Shown here one piece after another: positions 26,977 through 37,026 of a DNA stretch of 64,000 nt. A program made the position numbers and the translations under genes. Below the pieces are notes generated by a model. That model saw nothing but the letters and a program-made list of their open reading frames with translations. It had not been told where the DNA came from and searched no databases. Source of the stretch: Myxococcota bacterium (GTDB taxonomy: Bacteria > Myxococcota_A > UBA9160 > UBA4427). The stretch is taken from assembly GCA_030748735.1 (NCBI GenBank), contig JASMLK010000025.1, positions 1-64,000 on the forward strand, written 5' to 3'. Within the stretch, counting starts at the first letter, position 1; each line of letters starts with the position of its first letter.

Positions 26977-28179
26977 TCACGCGTCGCGCCCGAGGATCGC
27001 GATGCTGCCGTCGCCGAAGTCTCCCCAGCCCGTCACGAGGCCCAGCTCCGCACCTTCGACCTGCGCGGCACCCGCGTCGTGTCGCAGCTGACGCACGGCC
27101 TCGACGACGTGATTCATGCCCCACATATGACCCTGGGAAAGCAGCCCGCCGTGGGTGTTGATCGGCTGCGGGCCACCGAGGCGAATGTCGTTGTCCCGCA
27201 CGAAGTCCCCCGCTTCGCCGCGACCGCACAGGCCGAGCGCTTCGAGCTGCAACAACACGACATAGGTGAAGCAGTCGTAGATCTGCAGGAAGTCCATCTC
27301 CTGCGGCGTGACGCCCGCCATCTCATAGGCGCGCGGTGCAGCGCTCGAGAGGCCCACCTTGAATGGGTCGGGGCGGTTCGTGATGTCGTCGGCGGGATAA
27401 GGGTGACCTTCGGCACCCGCGAGATACAGCACGGTCGGGTGTCGCATGTCGCGGGCCCGCTCGCTCGAAGTCACCACCACCGCCGCCGCACAGTCGGTTT
27501 CGACACAGCAGTCGAACTTGCGTAGCGGCTCGGCGATGAAGGGCGAAGCGAAGTAGTCCTCGAGGGTGAGTTCCTTGCCTCGCATCAACGCTTTTTCGTT
27601 CAACTGCGCGTGGGCGCGACAGACGAGCGCGACTTCGGCCGCGTCCTCGTCGCGAATGCCGTAGAGCTTCTTGTAGCGCGTCAGCGTAAACGAATAGAAC
27701 TGGGCGGCCGTACGCGCGCCGTAGGGGAGGTAGTAGTCGATCGTCGTGTTTCCGACCGAGCCGGGGTCGAGACCGAGCCGGGGCGGCTTGACGCCCGGAC
27801 GTGGGCGAAACGCCGAAAAGCCATTCCACCCGACGACGACGAGCACGTTCTTCGCCAGGCCCGAGTGCACGGCCATGGCCGCACTCTGCAAAGACGCGAT
27901 TGGACTCGCACCGCCGAGATGCACCGTGACCGCATAGCGGAGGTCTTCGATGCCGAGGTTCGACGCCAGCTCTTCCGCCGACGTATAACCCGGCGGCGGA
28001 ATGATCGCGTCGATGTCCGAATGCTCGAGGCCTGCGTCCTGAATCGCCGCGGAGGCGGCGCGCAACATCAAGCGAACCGGGGTCTCGTCCGCACCGCGCA
28101 CGTAGTCGGTTTCACCAACGCCGACGATTGCAGCGCTGCGGCTCAACGAACCGCCGGGACTCTGGGCTTCGGGGGGCAA
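26977..28179 (-). CDS. Thiolase-superfamily protein, Ltp2/SCP2-like
   Basis: A 400-aa Cys-less thiolase homologue. The nucleophile loop reads [14 protein letters not shown], and the IYDCFT motif with a conserved Tyr and the C-terminal GWGDFGDG loop are present. By family analogy it would cleave a 3-hydroxyacyl-CoA by retro-aldol chemistry together with the adjacent DUF35 protein. The start is TTG at 28179, decided by AGGAGG eight nt upstream. It is only distantly similar to the 14407-15573 copy, so the two probably act on different substrates. Confidence 0.8.
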   Translation of the reverse strand: MPPEAQSPGGSLSRSAAIVGVGETDYVRGADETPVRLMLRAASAAIQDAGLEHSDIDAIIPPPGYTSAEELASNLGIEDLRYAVTVHLGGASPIASLQSAAMAVHSGLAKNVLVVVGWNGFSAFRPRPGVKPPRLGLDPGSVGNTTIDYYLPYGARTAAQFYSFTLTRYKKLYGIRDEDAAEVALVCRAHAQLNEKALMRGKELTLEDYFASPFIAEPLRKFDCCVETDCAAAVVVTSSERARDMRHPTVLYLAGAEGHPYPADDITNRPDPFKVGLSSAAPRAYEMAGVTPQEMDFLQIYDCFTYVVLLQLEALGLCGRGEAGDFVRDNDIRLGGPQPINTHGGLLSQGHMWGMNHVVEAVRQLRHDAGAAQVEGAELGLVTGWGDFGDGSIAILGRDA

Positions 28180-28209
28180 CGCTGCTTCCTCCTGCGCAGG
28201 GCGTCGCTG

Positions 28210-28824
28210 CTAACCCGCTTCCCCGAGGCGTGCTTCGAGGCGCGGCTGCTTGACCCAGCGGATCACGTCCTTGGCGAGCAACCGGATCGCTTCGCCCAGG
28301 ATCGCGCATTCGCCACGACGAAACGGGATCAAGCTCGCCTGCGCGACTCGCGTTCCCTCCATGGTCCCGACGATGCGCCCGTCCTGCTTGAGCACGCCGT
28401 CGATCGTGATCGAGTGGGCGGGAAAGAAGCCTGCGCCGGTCTGGATCGCGTCGGTGATGCGCAGTTCGAGGCTCCGCCCGGTGTCGGCCTGCTCTTCGAA
28501 GTTGCCCACCCGCGCGAGAGTCACTTCCTTCTTGGCAGCGCGACGAACCAACGCCTTCGAGAGCTTCGAGCCGAGGCCACATTCCTCGCGGATCGAATCG
28601 CGGATCTCGGCCTTGTCCGCGAAGGGGATGAGGGTCGCGATCGAAACCTCGTTCTCCGCCCAGGCGGTGCCGGCGAGCGAGCACGCAACGAGGGCCGCCA
28701 CACCGACGCTCCGAAGCCCCCTCGCGAGCCGACCGCTCGTCACCAGCGCCTTCGGCACATTTCGCGCCGTTCGCCGAAGGATCGTCTCTTGGACATCGTC
28801 CTGGAAATCACGCAGCCGCATCAT
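28210..28824 (-). CDS. Exported hypothetical protein
   Basis: About 204 aa with a long basic n-region followed by a signal-like hydrophobic core (VGVAALVACSLAGTAWA). The mature part is alpha/beta with a conserved-looking Cys (REECGLGSKL) and another (RRGECAILGEA); the family is not recognised, though it recalls DUF4410-like envelope proteins. The start is uncertain: the ATG pair at 28824/28821 is used, and GTG further in is possible. It is the first gene before the thiolase-like operon. Confidence 0.5.
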   Translation of the reverse strand: MMRLRDFQDDVQETILRRTARNVPKALVTSGRLARGLRSVGVAALVACSLAGTAWAENEVSIATLIPFADKAEIRDSIREECGLGSKLSKALVRRAAKKEVTLARVGNFEEQADTGRSLELRITDAIQTGAGFFPAHSITIDGVLKQDGRIVGTMEGTRVAQASLIPFRRGECAILGEAIRLLAKDVIRWVKQPRLEARLGEAG

Positions 28825-29041
28825 CGATTGCGACGCAAGATAGGGAAACTCCACCGCCGCGACAGCCAAAGCTGGCGACTTCGGGGGATTTACGCGGCTC
28901 GCTTCACCGCAGGGCGAGGCCCGCCGATAGATCGTGGAAGCGTTTCGACGGGCCGCGGAGCAACCCGAGGTTGAAGCGGCCCGCGGTTCAGGCCAAGCTT
29001 GCTCGCCCGCTCGGATCGCCTGTGTGATTCCGAGGCACCCA

Positions 29042-30250
29042 ATGGAGACGACGCGCGTGGACGATCACGACATGGCACATCGAGACGCCGAGGACATCGA
29101 AGTCCTCGAACTCGATGGACGCGAGTTCGTCCTGGTGGGCACGGCTCACATTTCGCAGCACTCGGTCGACCTCGTGCGAACGGTGATCGAGGCCGAAAAG
29201 CCCGACGCCGTCTGCGTCGAACTCGACGCCCAACGCTACGAAGCGCTGTCTCAGCGGAAGAAGTTCGAAGCCCTCGATCTGCGCGAGGTGATCCGCAACC
29301 AACAACTCGCCGCGCTGCTGATGAACATCCTGCTCGCCTCGTATCAGAAGCGCCTCGGCGGCAAGCTCGGAGTGACCCCGGGCAGCGAACTCCTCGAAGC
29401 CACCAAGGCCGCCGCCGAACACGAGATCCCGATCTCGCTGTGCGACCGCGAAATCCGCATCACCCTGCGCCGCGCCTGGGGGGCGCTATCGCTGTGGAAG
29501 AAGTCGATGCTGATCTCCAACTTCGTCGCGAGCGCGTTCGAAGACCCCGAGATCGACGAAGAGGAACTCGAGCGCATCAAGCAGAAGGACGTGCTCTCCG
29601 AGTTGATGAACGAACTCGGCGAAGCGATGCCCGCCTTGAAGGAAGCGCTGATCGACGAACGCGACCGCTTCCTCGCCCAGAAGATCCGCGAGACCCCGGG
29701 CCAGAAGCTCGTGGCCGTCGTTGGTGCGGGTCACATGCAGGGCATGAAGGAAGCGATCCGCCGGGGCGTGAACGCCGACCTCGACGCGATTTCCGAGATC
29801 CCGAAGGTCTCGCCCGTCTGGAAGTGGGTGGGGTGGGCGATCCCGGCGCTGATCCTGGGCTCGCTCTTCTATATCGGGCTCACCCAGGGTGTCGAAGCCG
29901 CGAGCGAAGGCGCGCTCTTCTGGCTGCTCATCAACGCCGTTCCCTGCGCGATCGGCGGCGCGATCGCCCTCGCGCACCCGCTCACGATCCTCGCGGCATT
30001 CGTTTCCGCGCCCTTCACCTCACTCACGCCCGTGATCGGTGCTGGCTATGTGACGGCGTTCGTCCAGACCTGGGTGCAGCCGCCGCGCGTTCGCGAGTTC
30101 CAGAGCGTGGGCGACGACATCGCGACCGCGAAGGGCTGGTGGACGAGCCGGTTGCTGCGCGTCTTCCTGGTCTTCCTGCTCACGACCTTCGGCAGCCTGA
30201 TCGGCACCTGGGTCGGCGGCAGTGTGATCGTGACGCAGATCTTCAAGTAA
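29042..30250 (+). CDS. TraB/PrgY-family membrane protein
   Basis: A 402-aa TraB-family protein. The N-terminal GTAHISQHS motif and a downstream CVELDAQRY segment (about residues 32-75) mark the TraB/PrgY catalytic-like fold, with VVGAGHM later. Four or so transmembrane helices fill the C-terminal third. Family members act in pheromone shutdown in enterococci and in mitochondrial envelope control in eukaryotes; a peptidase-like chemistry has been proposed. The ATG at 29042 follows GAGG by 7 nt. It ends 59 nt before thyA. Confidence 0.82.
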   Translation: METTRVDDHDMAHRDAEDIEVLELDGREFVLVGTAHISQHSVDLVRTVIEAEKPDAVCVELDAQRYEALSQRKKFEALDLREVIRNQQLAALLMNILLASYQKRLGGKLGVTPGSELLEATKAAAEHEIPISLCDREIRITLRRAWGALSLWKKSMLISNFVASAFEDPEIDEEELERIKQKDVLSELMNELGEAMPALKEALIDERDRFLAQKIRETPGQKLVAVVGAGHMQGMKEAIRRGVNADLDAISEIPKVSPVWKWVGWAIPALILGSLFYIGLTQGVEAASEGALFWLLINAVPCAIGGAIALAHPLTILAAFVSAPFTSLTPVIGAGYVTAFVQTWVQPPRVREFQSVGDDIATAKGWWTSRLLRVFLVFLLTTFGSLIGTWVGGSVIVTQIFK

Positions 30251-30309
30251 GCGTTCCCGGCAGACGCTCGGGTCTAGAGACGATAGACTCAGCGCGCTTG
30301 GGGGGGACG

Positions 30310-31116
30310 ATGAAGAACTACCTGGAACTACAGCGCGCGATCCTCGAAACCGGTGCGCCCAAGGCCGACCGCACGGGCACCGGTACCGTGAGCCTGTTTG
30401 GCGCGCAGCTCCGCTTCGACCTCGCCGCGGGCTTCCCGCTGCTCACGACGAAGCGCGTGCACCTCAAGTCGATCATCCACGAGCTGCTGTGGTTCATTTC
30501 GGGCGATACCAACGTGCGGTATCTCCAGGAGAATGACGTCACGATCTGGGACGAATGGGCAGACGAGAACGGCGAACTCGGCCCCGTCTACGGATCGCAG
30601 TGGCGCAGCTGGCCGGCCGCCGGTGAAAACGGCGAAGTTCGACACATCGACCAGCTCTCCGCTTTGATCGAACAGATCCGCGAGAACCCCCACTCGCGCC
30701 GCCTGCTCATCAACGCGTGGAACGTGGGCGAGATCGAGCGGATGAAACTCCCACCGTGCCACCTGCTCTTCCAGTTCGGCGTCGCGGAACAGAAGCTCTC
30801 GTGCAGCATGTACATGCGCAGCTGCGATGTCTTCCTCGGGCTGCCGTTCAACATCGCGAGCTATGCGCTGCTCACGATGATGGTCGCCCAGACGACCGGG
30901 CTCGGACTCGGCGACCTCGTGATCTCGCTGGGCGATGCGCACATCTATACGAATCACATCGAACAGACGCGCCTGCAGCTCTCGCGCGAACCACGTGCCC
31001 TGCCCACGATGACACTGGACCCTTCGGTGAAGTCGCTCTTCGATTTTCGCTACGAGCACTTCCACCTGAGCGACTACGACCCGCATCCCGGCATCAAGGC
31101 GCCGATCGCTGTCTAG
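30310..31116 (+). CDS. thyA: Thymidylate synthase
   Basis: A 268-aa ThyA that methylates dUMP to dTMP with methylene-tetrahydrofolate. The catalytic Cys lies in [12 protein letters not shown], the dUMP-binding RS in [20 protein letters not shown], and the folate-binding C-terminus ends KAPIAV. The length matches the short bacterial class. The ATG at 30310 is preceded by GGGGGGA. The track's longer frame (28999-31116) runs through the TraB gene out of phase. folA follows, giving the classical thyA-folA pair. Confidence 0.95.
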   Translation: MKNYLELQRAILETGAPKADRTGTGTVSLFGAQLRFDLAAGFPLLTTKRVHLKSIIHELLWFISGDTNVRYLQENDVTIWDEWADENGELGPVYGSQWRSWPAAGENGEVRHIDQLSALIEQIRENPHSRRLLINAWNVGEIERMKLPPCHLLFQFGVAEQKLSCSMYMRSCDVFLGLPFNIASYALLTMMVAQTTGLGLGDLVISLGDAHIYTNHIEQTRLQLSREPRALPTMTLDPSVKSLFDFRYEHFHLSDYDPHPGIKAPIAV

Positions 31117-31137
31117 CCCGGGCACTGGAGGTCGGTG

Positions 31138-31632
31138 ATGAAGCTCTCGATCCTCGCAGCCGTTTCCGCAAACGGCGTGATCGGGAAGGGGGGCGAGCTG
31201 CCCTGGCGCCTGCCCAACGAGCTCGCGTACGTAAAGCGCACCACCATGGGGCACACGCTGCTGATGGGGCGCAAGACGTACGAATCGATCGGGCGACCGC
31301 TACCCGGACGCACTTCGATCGTGGTCACGCGACAGGCCGACTACGCACCGCACCCCGAGGTCGTCGTCGTGAACGACTTCGCGAGCGGGCTCGCGGCTGC
31401 ACGTGAGCGTGGTGAGAGTGAAGTCTTCGTCTTCGGGGGCGAATCGCTCTACGCCGAAGCGCTACCCGAGGCCGATCGGCTCTATCTCACGCGCGTCCAC
31501 GCCGAAATCGAAGGCGATGCGTTCTTCCCCGCCTTCGACGAAAACGCGTGGAAGCTCCTCGAAGAAGAGCGCCACGAGGCGGACGAGCGTCACGCGTACG
31601 CGTTTTCGTTCCAGGTCTACGAGCGCGCGTAG
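31138..31632 (+). CDS. folA: Dihydrofolate reductase
   Basis: A 164-aa DHFR that regenerates the tetrahydrofolate consumed by ThyA. Substrate and NADPH motifs are GVIGKGGELPWRLPNEL, GRKTYESIGRPLPGR and VFVFGGESLY. The ATG at 31138 is preferred over the GTG one codon earlier because GGAGG then sits 6 nt upstream. The 3' end is convergent with a graveyard of minus-strand gene fragments. Confidence 0.95.
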   Translation: MKLSILAAVSANGVIGKGGELPWRLPNELAYVKRTTMGHTLLMGRKTYESIGRPLPGRTSIVVTRQADYAPHPEVVVVNDFASGLAAARERGESEVFVFGGESLYAEALPEADRLYLTRVHAEIEGDAFFPAFDENAWKLLEEERHEADERHAYAFSFQVYERA

Positions 31633-31656
31633 CGCCCGCGCCTCGTCGATTTCGAG

Positions 31657-31869
31657 GGCCTCGAGGAGTTCGACGAGGGTTGCGAGGGCACCGATGTCGA
31701 CTTCGGGATCACCGATCAACGGCATCACGCGACTGACCGAATCGGGCAGCACCGGAAGTTGCAGTTCTCCCGCTCGCAGATCGCGCAAGAACGCTTCGAG
31801 CAGCTGCGCGGGTGCCGCGCCGTGCGCCACCGCGTTCGATCGCGATACGGGCCGCATAGGCGAGGCCAT
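31657..31869 (-). pseudogene. Truncated HDOD-domain fragment
   Basis: In the minus frame the translation holds a clear HDOD N-terminal stretch (LRAGELQLPVLPDSVSRVMP, then GDPEVDIGALATLVE). It breaks off at the folA end, so most of the HDOD domain is missing. Upstream it joins out of frame to the rmuC-like fragment. It is a decaying remnant of a signalling protein. Confidence 0.55.
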
Positions 31870-32180
31870 CTACGTGGAAAACGGCCGGTGAGCGAAACTC
31901 GATCTGGTCCTCGAGCTCGAGGCTCTCTCCCATCCCCTTGAACAGGGCTTCGATCGATTCGTGGCGTTTTTCGAGTTCGTGCTTGTGGCGTTCCTCGGTT
32001 CGAAGCACTCGCCCGCCTGTTTGAGCAATTCGTCGCGGTTCGCCTCGAGCTGGTCGGAAGAGATCGCCGCGAAGGCTTCTTTCAGCGATTCGCGATCTGC
32101 GGTGAGCTGCTCGAGCTGTGCGTCGACTGCGTCGCGCTCGGCTTCGGCGCGCGCGAGCGCCGCGGGGGACCCGACGAAAG
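31870..32180 (-). pseudogene. rmuC: RmuC-like fragment, frameshifted and truncated
   Basis: One minus frame reads ESLKEAFAAISSDQLEANRD and another continues HELEKRHESIEALFKGMGES. Together they match the coiled-coil region of the DNA-recombination protein RmuC with a frameshift around 32010. The 5' part is absent: similarity stops at the inverted-repeat element at 32187. The catalytic nuclease-like domain is also missing. The identification rests on the coiled-coil pattern and is moderate. Confidence 0.5.
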
Positions 32181-32186
32181 TTGCTG

Positions 32187-32273
32187 CCAGCCTGTATTTC
32201 TCACCAGGCCTCGTAGCGAGGCGGTACGGATTCGTGCCGCCGCAGTAGAGGGCTGGTGAGAAATACAGGCTGG
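32187..32273. repeat. 87-bp perfect inverted-repeat element
   Basis: Two 21-nt arms (32187-32207 starting ccagcctgtatttctcacca, and 32253-32273) are exact reverse complements around a 45-nt loop that itself contains cctcgtagcgagg. It abuts the broken 5' end of the rmuC-like fragment and stands 72 nt before the next gene. Its size and structure suggest a MITE- or REP-type insertion. Confidence 0.8.
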
Positions 32274-32345
32274 ACCTTTCCCGACGAGGGGCACTGGTCC
32301 ACTCTTGAGCCGCAACGCACCAAACCATGCGAATCGAGGTCATCC

Positions 32346-33128
32346 ATGTCGCTCCCCCCGTCGCTCGACCCCACGCCCGCCGACGACACCGCATCCACCA
32401 CTGACACCCGGGCCGCCGCTAACACCCGGGCCGCCGCCAACACCCGGGCCGCCGGCGCAGATCGCGCCCCGGGCCTACGCAAGGTCGATCCGCACGCGAG
32501 CAACGAGAGCGCTGACGACGCCGAAACGGCGTCGTTCGCCCGGACGGCGGCCGCCGAAGGAGGCCTCGTCAACGAAGCGCAGGAACAGGCGCTGACGGAA
32601 AGCGCCGACTCCGACGCCGAAGTGGTCGAGCCCGTCGCAGCGGCTGCGACCGAAGCCCCCGACAGCGCGAGCCCGCCGGAAGCCGATTCACTCCCCGTGC
32701 CGGTCGGCCCCCTGCGCAACGAACTCACCCAGCCGAAGGACGACGGAGCGAAGCCCTCTCTCTGGAAGCGCTTTCGCATGCGCGCACGAGGAGAAGGCAG
32801 CAAGGCCAGCAGCAACACGCCCAAGCTCGCGCGTGACCCCCAGGTGGGCATTCGCCTCGACAGCATCGAGCGCAAGGTCGACGAGTTCGACGCGACCCTG
32901 CGCGAAAAACTCGGCGCCGTGCAGACCCGACTCGACGAGGTCTGGGAAAGCGAAGAACAGCTAAGCCACCTGGCCGACATCCAGGACAAGCTCGACCGCC
33001 TCTCCGCGAGCCACAGCGAACTCACCCAGGGCATCGCAAGCCTGCGCCGCAGCACCTATGGGCTGGCGATCCTGATCGTCCTCACGGCACTCGCCTCGGG
33101 TCTGATCTACAGCGGCCTGGTCTTCTGA
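32346..33128 (+). CDS. Acidic Ala-rich protein with coiled coil and C-terminal TM
   Basis: A 260-aa low-complexity protein: an N-terminal Ala/Asp/Glu-rich half containing a six-residue tandem repeat (NTRAAA), a basic patch (KRFRMRARGEGSK), a coiled coil (about residues 175-230, with LDSIERKVDEFDATLREKLG) and a C-terminal transmembrane helix. The family is not recognised. It is probably a tail-anchored inner-membrane protein with a flexible cytoplasmic arm. The ATG at 32346 is the first Met downstream of the repeat element; no strong Shine-Dalgarno is seen. Confidence 0.6.
   Translation: MSLPPSLDPTPADDTASTTDTRAAANTRAAANTRAAGADRAPGLRKVDPHASNESADDAETASFARTAAAEGGLVNEAQEQALTESADSDAEVVEPVAAAATEAPDSASPPEADSLPVPVGPLRNELTQPKDDGAKPSLWKRFRMRARGEGSKASSNTPKLARDPQVGIRLDSIERKVDEFDATLREKLGAVQTRLDEVWESEEQLSHLADIQDKLDRLSASHSELTQGIASLRRSTYGLAILIVLTALASGLIYSGLVF
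32405..32458 (+). repeat. 18-bp tandem repeat, three units, in frame
   Basis: Three consecutive 18-bp units beginning cacccgggccgccgc encode NTRAAA-type hexapeptides. The first two units differ by one base and the last diverges at its end. As each unit is six codons, slippage would change length without breaking the frame. Confidence 0.85.
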
Positions 33129-33253
33129 TCCGAGCCGCACGCCCCCAAAACCCCGCCGGGCCCGAGCGTGAAATCCGGCAGCGGAACCCGCTTTCGCGAG
33201 ATAGTGAAGGGGGCCTCTGGCGCTTTCGCTGGTACTTGCCGGCATGTTGCCAG

Positions 33254-33305
33254 TTGACATTTCGCCCAAGCCCAATAACACTGCATCCGCATATACGGAT
33301 ATATG
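33254..33305 (+). promoter_or_regulatory. Candidate ahcY promoter and operator
   Basis: A consensus -35 TTGACA at 33254-33259 is followed 16 nt later by a weak -10 (TAACAC). Just downstream lies a palindrome CATATA-CGGA-TATATG at 33290-33305, with a second overlapping imperfect repeat ATCCG...CGGAT. This places an operator across the likely transcription start, as expected for a repressor. Proteobacterial ahcY genes are often controlled by the ArsR-type regulator SahR; whether this palindrome is its site is a guess. No regulator gene is nearby. Confidence 0.4.
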
Positions 33306-33447
33306 CCGAGTGCGGAGCCGTTTGACCGAAGCGTCTCAACGTCGTTTTCCGCTCGCCATTCCACGCGGATCAACCCGCGCGAACCCATCCAAGAAACAGG
33401 AAACAAGAATCGAGACGCGCCCACGCGAGCGCACTCAGGAGATCAGC

Positions 33448-34905
<1,458 letters not shown>

Positions 34906-34910
34906 CGGAC

Positions 34911-34992
34911 GCGCTCCGCGAGGAGCGCCACGAACAAACGGGCGTCACCACCCGAACGGGCCGACGCGAGGCATTGCCTCTCGTCGGCCCGT
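34911..34992 (+). terminator. Two hairpins downstream of ahcY
   Basis: The first hairpin is GCGCTCC-GCGA-GGAGCGC at 34911-34928. The second, at 34956-34992, pairs an 11-bp outer stem (ACGGGCCGACG with CGTCGGCCCGT) and a 5-bp inner stem around an ATT loop. No long T-run follows, only CGTTTCGG, so termination would be weak or Rho-assisted. The 3' arm belongs to a 21-nt repeat also found at 37006-37026. Confidence 0.45.
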
Positions 34993-35002
34993 CACGTTTC
35001 GG
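34982..35002. repeat. 21-nt repeat CGTCGGCCCGTCACGTTTCGG, copy 1
   Basis: An exact second copy lies at 37006-37026, over the 3' end of gluQ. Copy 1 includes the 3' arm of the ahcY hairpin; copy 2 has no matching 5' arm, so the element is not simply a duplicated terminator. Between 35003 and 35483 no gene is recognised. Confidence 0.7.
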
Positions 35003-35188
35003 TGGGGGGGCATTCGCGAGCATCCTCCGTTCTCGATCGGCGCCATCGCGACGAGCAGCATCGACGTCAACGGGCTCGCTCTCACGTAACCCACTCAACC
35101 TGATGCGAGTCTGGAGACCGGAGTGTGAGTGACGCGGCGCGTCTGGGCGAGTCTGGTCGCTTCGAACTCAACCACCAGCTTCGCCAAC

Positions 35189-35206
35189 TGGATTCACATC
35201 CAGTTG
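35189..35206. repeat. 18-nt repeat/hairpin flanking the HNH gene, left copy
   Basis: TGGATTCACATCCAGTTG here and TGGATTCGCATCCAGTTG at 36560-36577 differ at one base and bracket the HNH ORF as direct repeats. The left copy extends into a perfect 9-bp hairpin, CAACTGGAT-TCAC-ATCCAGTTG (35185-35206). A related hairpin occurs at 54419-54440. Confidence 0.7.
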
Positions 35207-35483
35207 ATGCTGTGTCACGCGACGTTGCATTCGAAGAATCTCGAAAAAGTCACCCGCAACGCTTGACAGGTTTACGCGGGCGAATCTCGAGCGTTGGCCG
35301 ACGCGATTCAAACCCGCGGCACAAGGCGCGGAACACGCGTGTGCCGTGGGTTCGACGTCATTGTGAGTTGAAACGCAGTCGCGATGAGAAGTCGCGGCAA
35401 TCGCGGTTTGCCGGAGCCGAAAACCCCACCGCTACAATGCCTTCGCGCGACACCCCACGGTCCCGGTTGGGGTAGCAAAGTCG

Positions 35484-36545
35484 ATGTCTTCTCTCGAAGG
35501 CCTTTCCAACGATCAGCTGCTGACCGAAACCCGCAAGCTCGTGCAGCGCGAGCGCGGGTTCGAAGTCGAACTCGTGAGGCATCTGGGCGAAGTGGAGTCA
35601 CGGCGGCTGTATCTCGGCCGGGCGTGTTCTTCGATGTTCGACTACTGCGTCAAGGTCCTGGGCTTTTCGGAGTGCGTGGCGTACAAGCGGATTGCAGTTG
35701 CGCGAGCTGGGCGGCGATTTTCCGGCTTGCTGGATGCGTTGCACAAGGGAGAGATTCATCTCACCGGTGCGAGTTTGATCGCTCCACATCTGGCAGATGG
35801 TGAGCTGGGAGATTGGTTGGCAATGTCACGCGGTGCGACCGCGCGCGAGATCAAGCAGCGGATCGCAGAGCGAAAGCCCCAGGAGCCAGGCTCGAACTTC
35901 GTTCGCAAGCTTGCGGTGAAGCCGCCGGCGGCACAGGTAGCCTGGAGCTGCGTTTATGGTTCGGAAGAAACGAGAGAGCGGAGCCTGCCCGCGCAAGCGA
36001 AAACGAACCTGCCGGCCGAGAACAGCTCGGCACCCACGACCGCCCGCGCTCCTCACCCCGAACCCCTCGGCGAATCTCGCTACTCCGTGCGCTTCGTTGC
36101 CGACGCGGACGTGCACGCCCAGCTGGAAGAGCTCCGCGACCTGCTCCGCCATACGATCCCCGACGGAGATGTCGGGAAGATCCTCGCGAAGGCGATCGGT
36201 GAGTTGCTCGAACGGGTGAAGAAGCAGAAGGTCGGGACCTGCACCAGGCCGCGCACGCCCCGCGCTTCATCGGCGGAATCGCCTTCCCGCCACATCCCTG
36301 CCGAGATGCGTCGCAGCGTCTGGGAACGCGACGGAGGACGCTGCGCCTATGTATCGCTGGACGGGACCCGATGCGGTGAGACGGGCCGAATCGAGTTCCA
36401 CCACCAGGTCCCGTGGGCCCGCTGTCGCGAACACGAAGTCGACAACATCGCTCTGCGCTGTCGCGCTCACAATCACTACGAAGCCGAGTTGGCGTTCGGT
36501 ACCGAGAAGATGAGCCGGTGGCGGACCGGCACAGGTGATGGGTGA
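35484..36545 (+). CDS. HNH endonuclease-domain protein
   Basis: A 353-aa protein. The N-terminal two-thirds is helical and resembles the DUF222-like region that precedes HNH domains in multicopy actinobacterial and deltaproteobacterial families. The C-terminal HNH nuclease (about residues 275-340) shows RRSVWERDGGRCAY, IEFHHQVPWA and DNIALRCRAHN, with the expected Cys and His zinc/metal ligands apparently complete. It may be a homing-type or defence nuclease. Lower-GC surroundings and flanking repeats suggest it arrived as a mobile unit (inference). Confidence 0.8.
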   Translation: MSSLEGLSNDQLLTETRKLVQRERGFEVELVRHLGEVESRRLYLGRACSSMFDYCVKVLGFSECVAYKRIAVARAGRRFSGLLDALHKGEIHLTGASLIAPHLADGELGDWLAMSRGATAREIKQRIAERKPQEPGSNFVRKLAVKPPAAQVAWSCVYGSEETRERSLPAQAKTNLPAENSSAPTTARAPHPEPLGESRYSVRFVADADVHAQLEELRDLLRHTIPDGDVGKILAKAIGELLERVKKQKVGTCTRPRTPRASSAESPSRHIPAEMRRSVWERDGGRCAYVSLDGTRCGETGRIEFHHQVPWARCREHEVDNIALRCRAHNHYEAELAFGTEKMSRWRTGTGDG

Positions 36546-37015
36546 GCCGTCCCTTCAGGTGGATTCGCATCCAGTTGCGGACGCCGCTTCCTGCGCACAC
36601 GCGCCATCAACCTGGAGCCGCGACCCCTGGTGACGTGTGATGAGCAGGCATGTCGCGATGACGCCGGCAACCCGAGGCTTCAGTGCTGTCGCCGGGTAGG
36701 CCACGGGGCCCCCTTGCCGCCCCCAGCCATCCGACGTCGTGACTACGTCATCGAAGCCTGACTTCCCCAGCGTGTCGACATCCAGAGAGCTGAATACGGC
36801 GGTCAGGGTCCTCATTCCATTCCTTTGGTCCCACAGCCTCCCACCACCACCGCCTGGCGGCAGGACTGAAAGGGAGGGACCGACCCAAGGTCTTGAAGAG
36901 GTCTGGGTATGTAGCCGACAGCGATCTCCCCGTCGTCGGAGGGTGCATCACCTGGAGCGAAGTCGTCGATGCTTGGCGTGACCACCTGGGGGTGAAGCTC
37001 ACGCGCGTCGGCCCG
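36546..37015. other. Intergenic region, no convincing gene
   Basis: This 470-bp stretch contains the right copy of the 18-nt repeat (36560-36577). A minus-strand ORF at 36555-36815 (86 codons, with AAAGGA before its ATG) and a plus-strand ORF at 36893-37123 are seen, but neither has coding-like composition or a recognisable family, and the second overlaps gluQ. It may be remnant DNA associated with the HNH unit. Confidence 0.5.
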
Positions 37016-37026
37016 TCACGTTTCGG
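37006..37026. repeat. 21-nt repeat, copy 2
   Basis: Exact copy of 34982-35002, overlapping the gluQ stop codon by about 11 nt. The preceding bases gtgaagctcacgcg also occur within the 3' end of ahcY (LGVKLTR codons), hinting at a patchy duplication of the ahcY end, though chance is possible for so short a match. Confidence 0.6.

Noticed and set aside
28999-30309. N-terminal part of the 705-aa ORF ending in thyA
   Set aside because: Out-of-phase Arg-rich reading of the TraB-family gene; ThyA begins at 30310.
36555-36815. 86-aa minus-strand ORF with AAAGGA before ATG
   Set aside because: No family, unusual composition and no conserved feature; kept only as a note in the intergenic entry.
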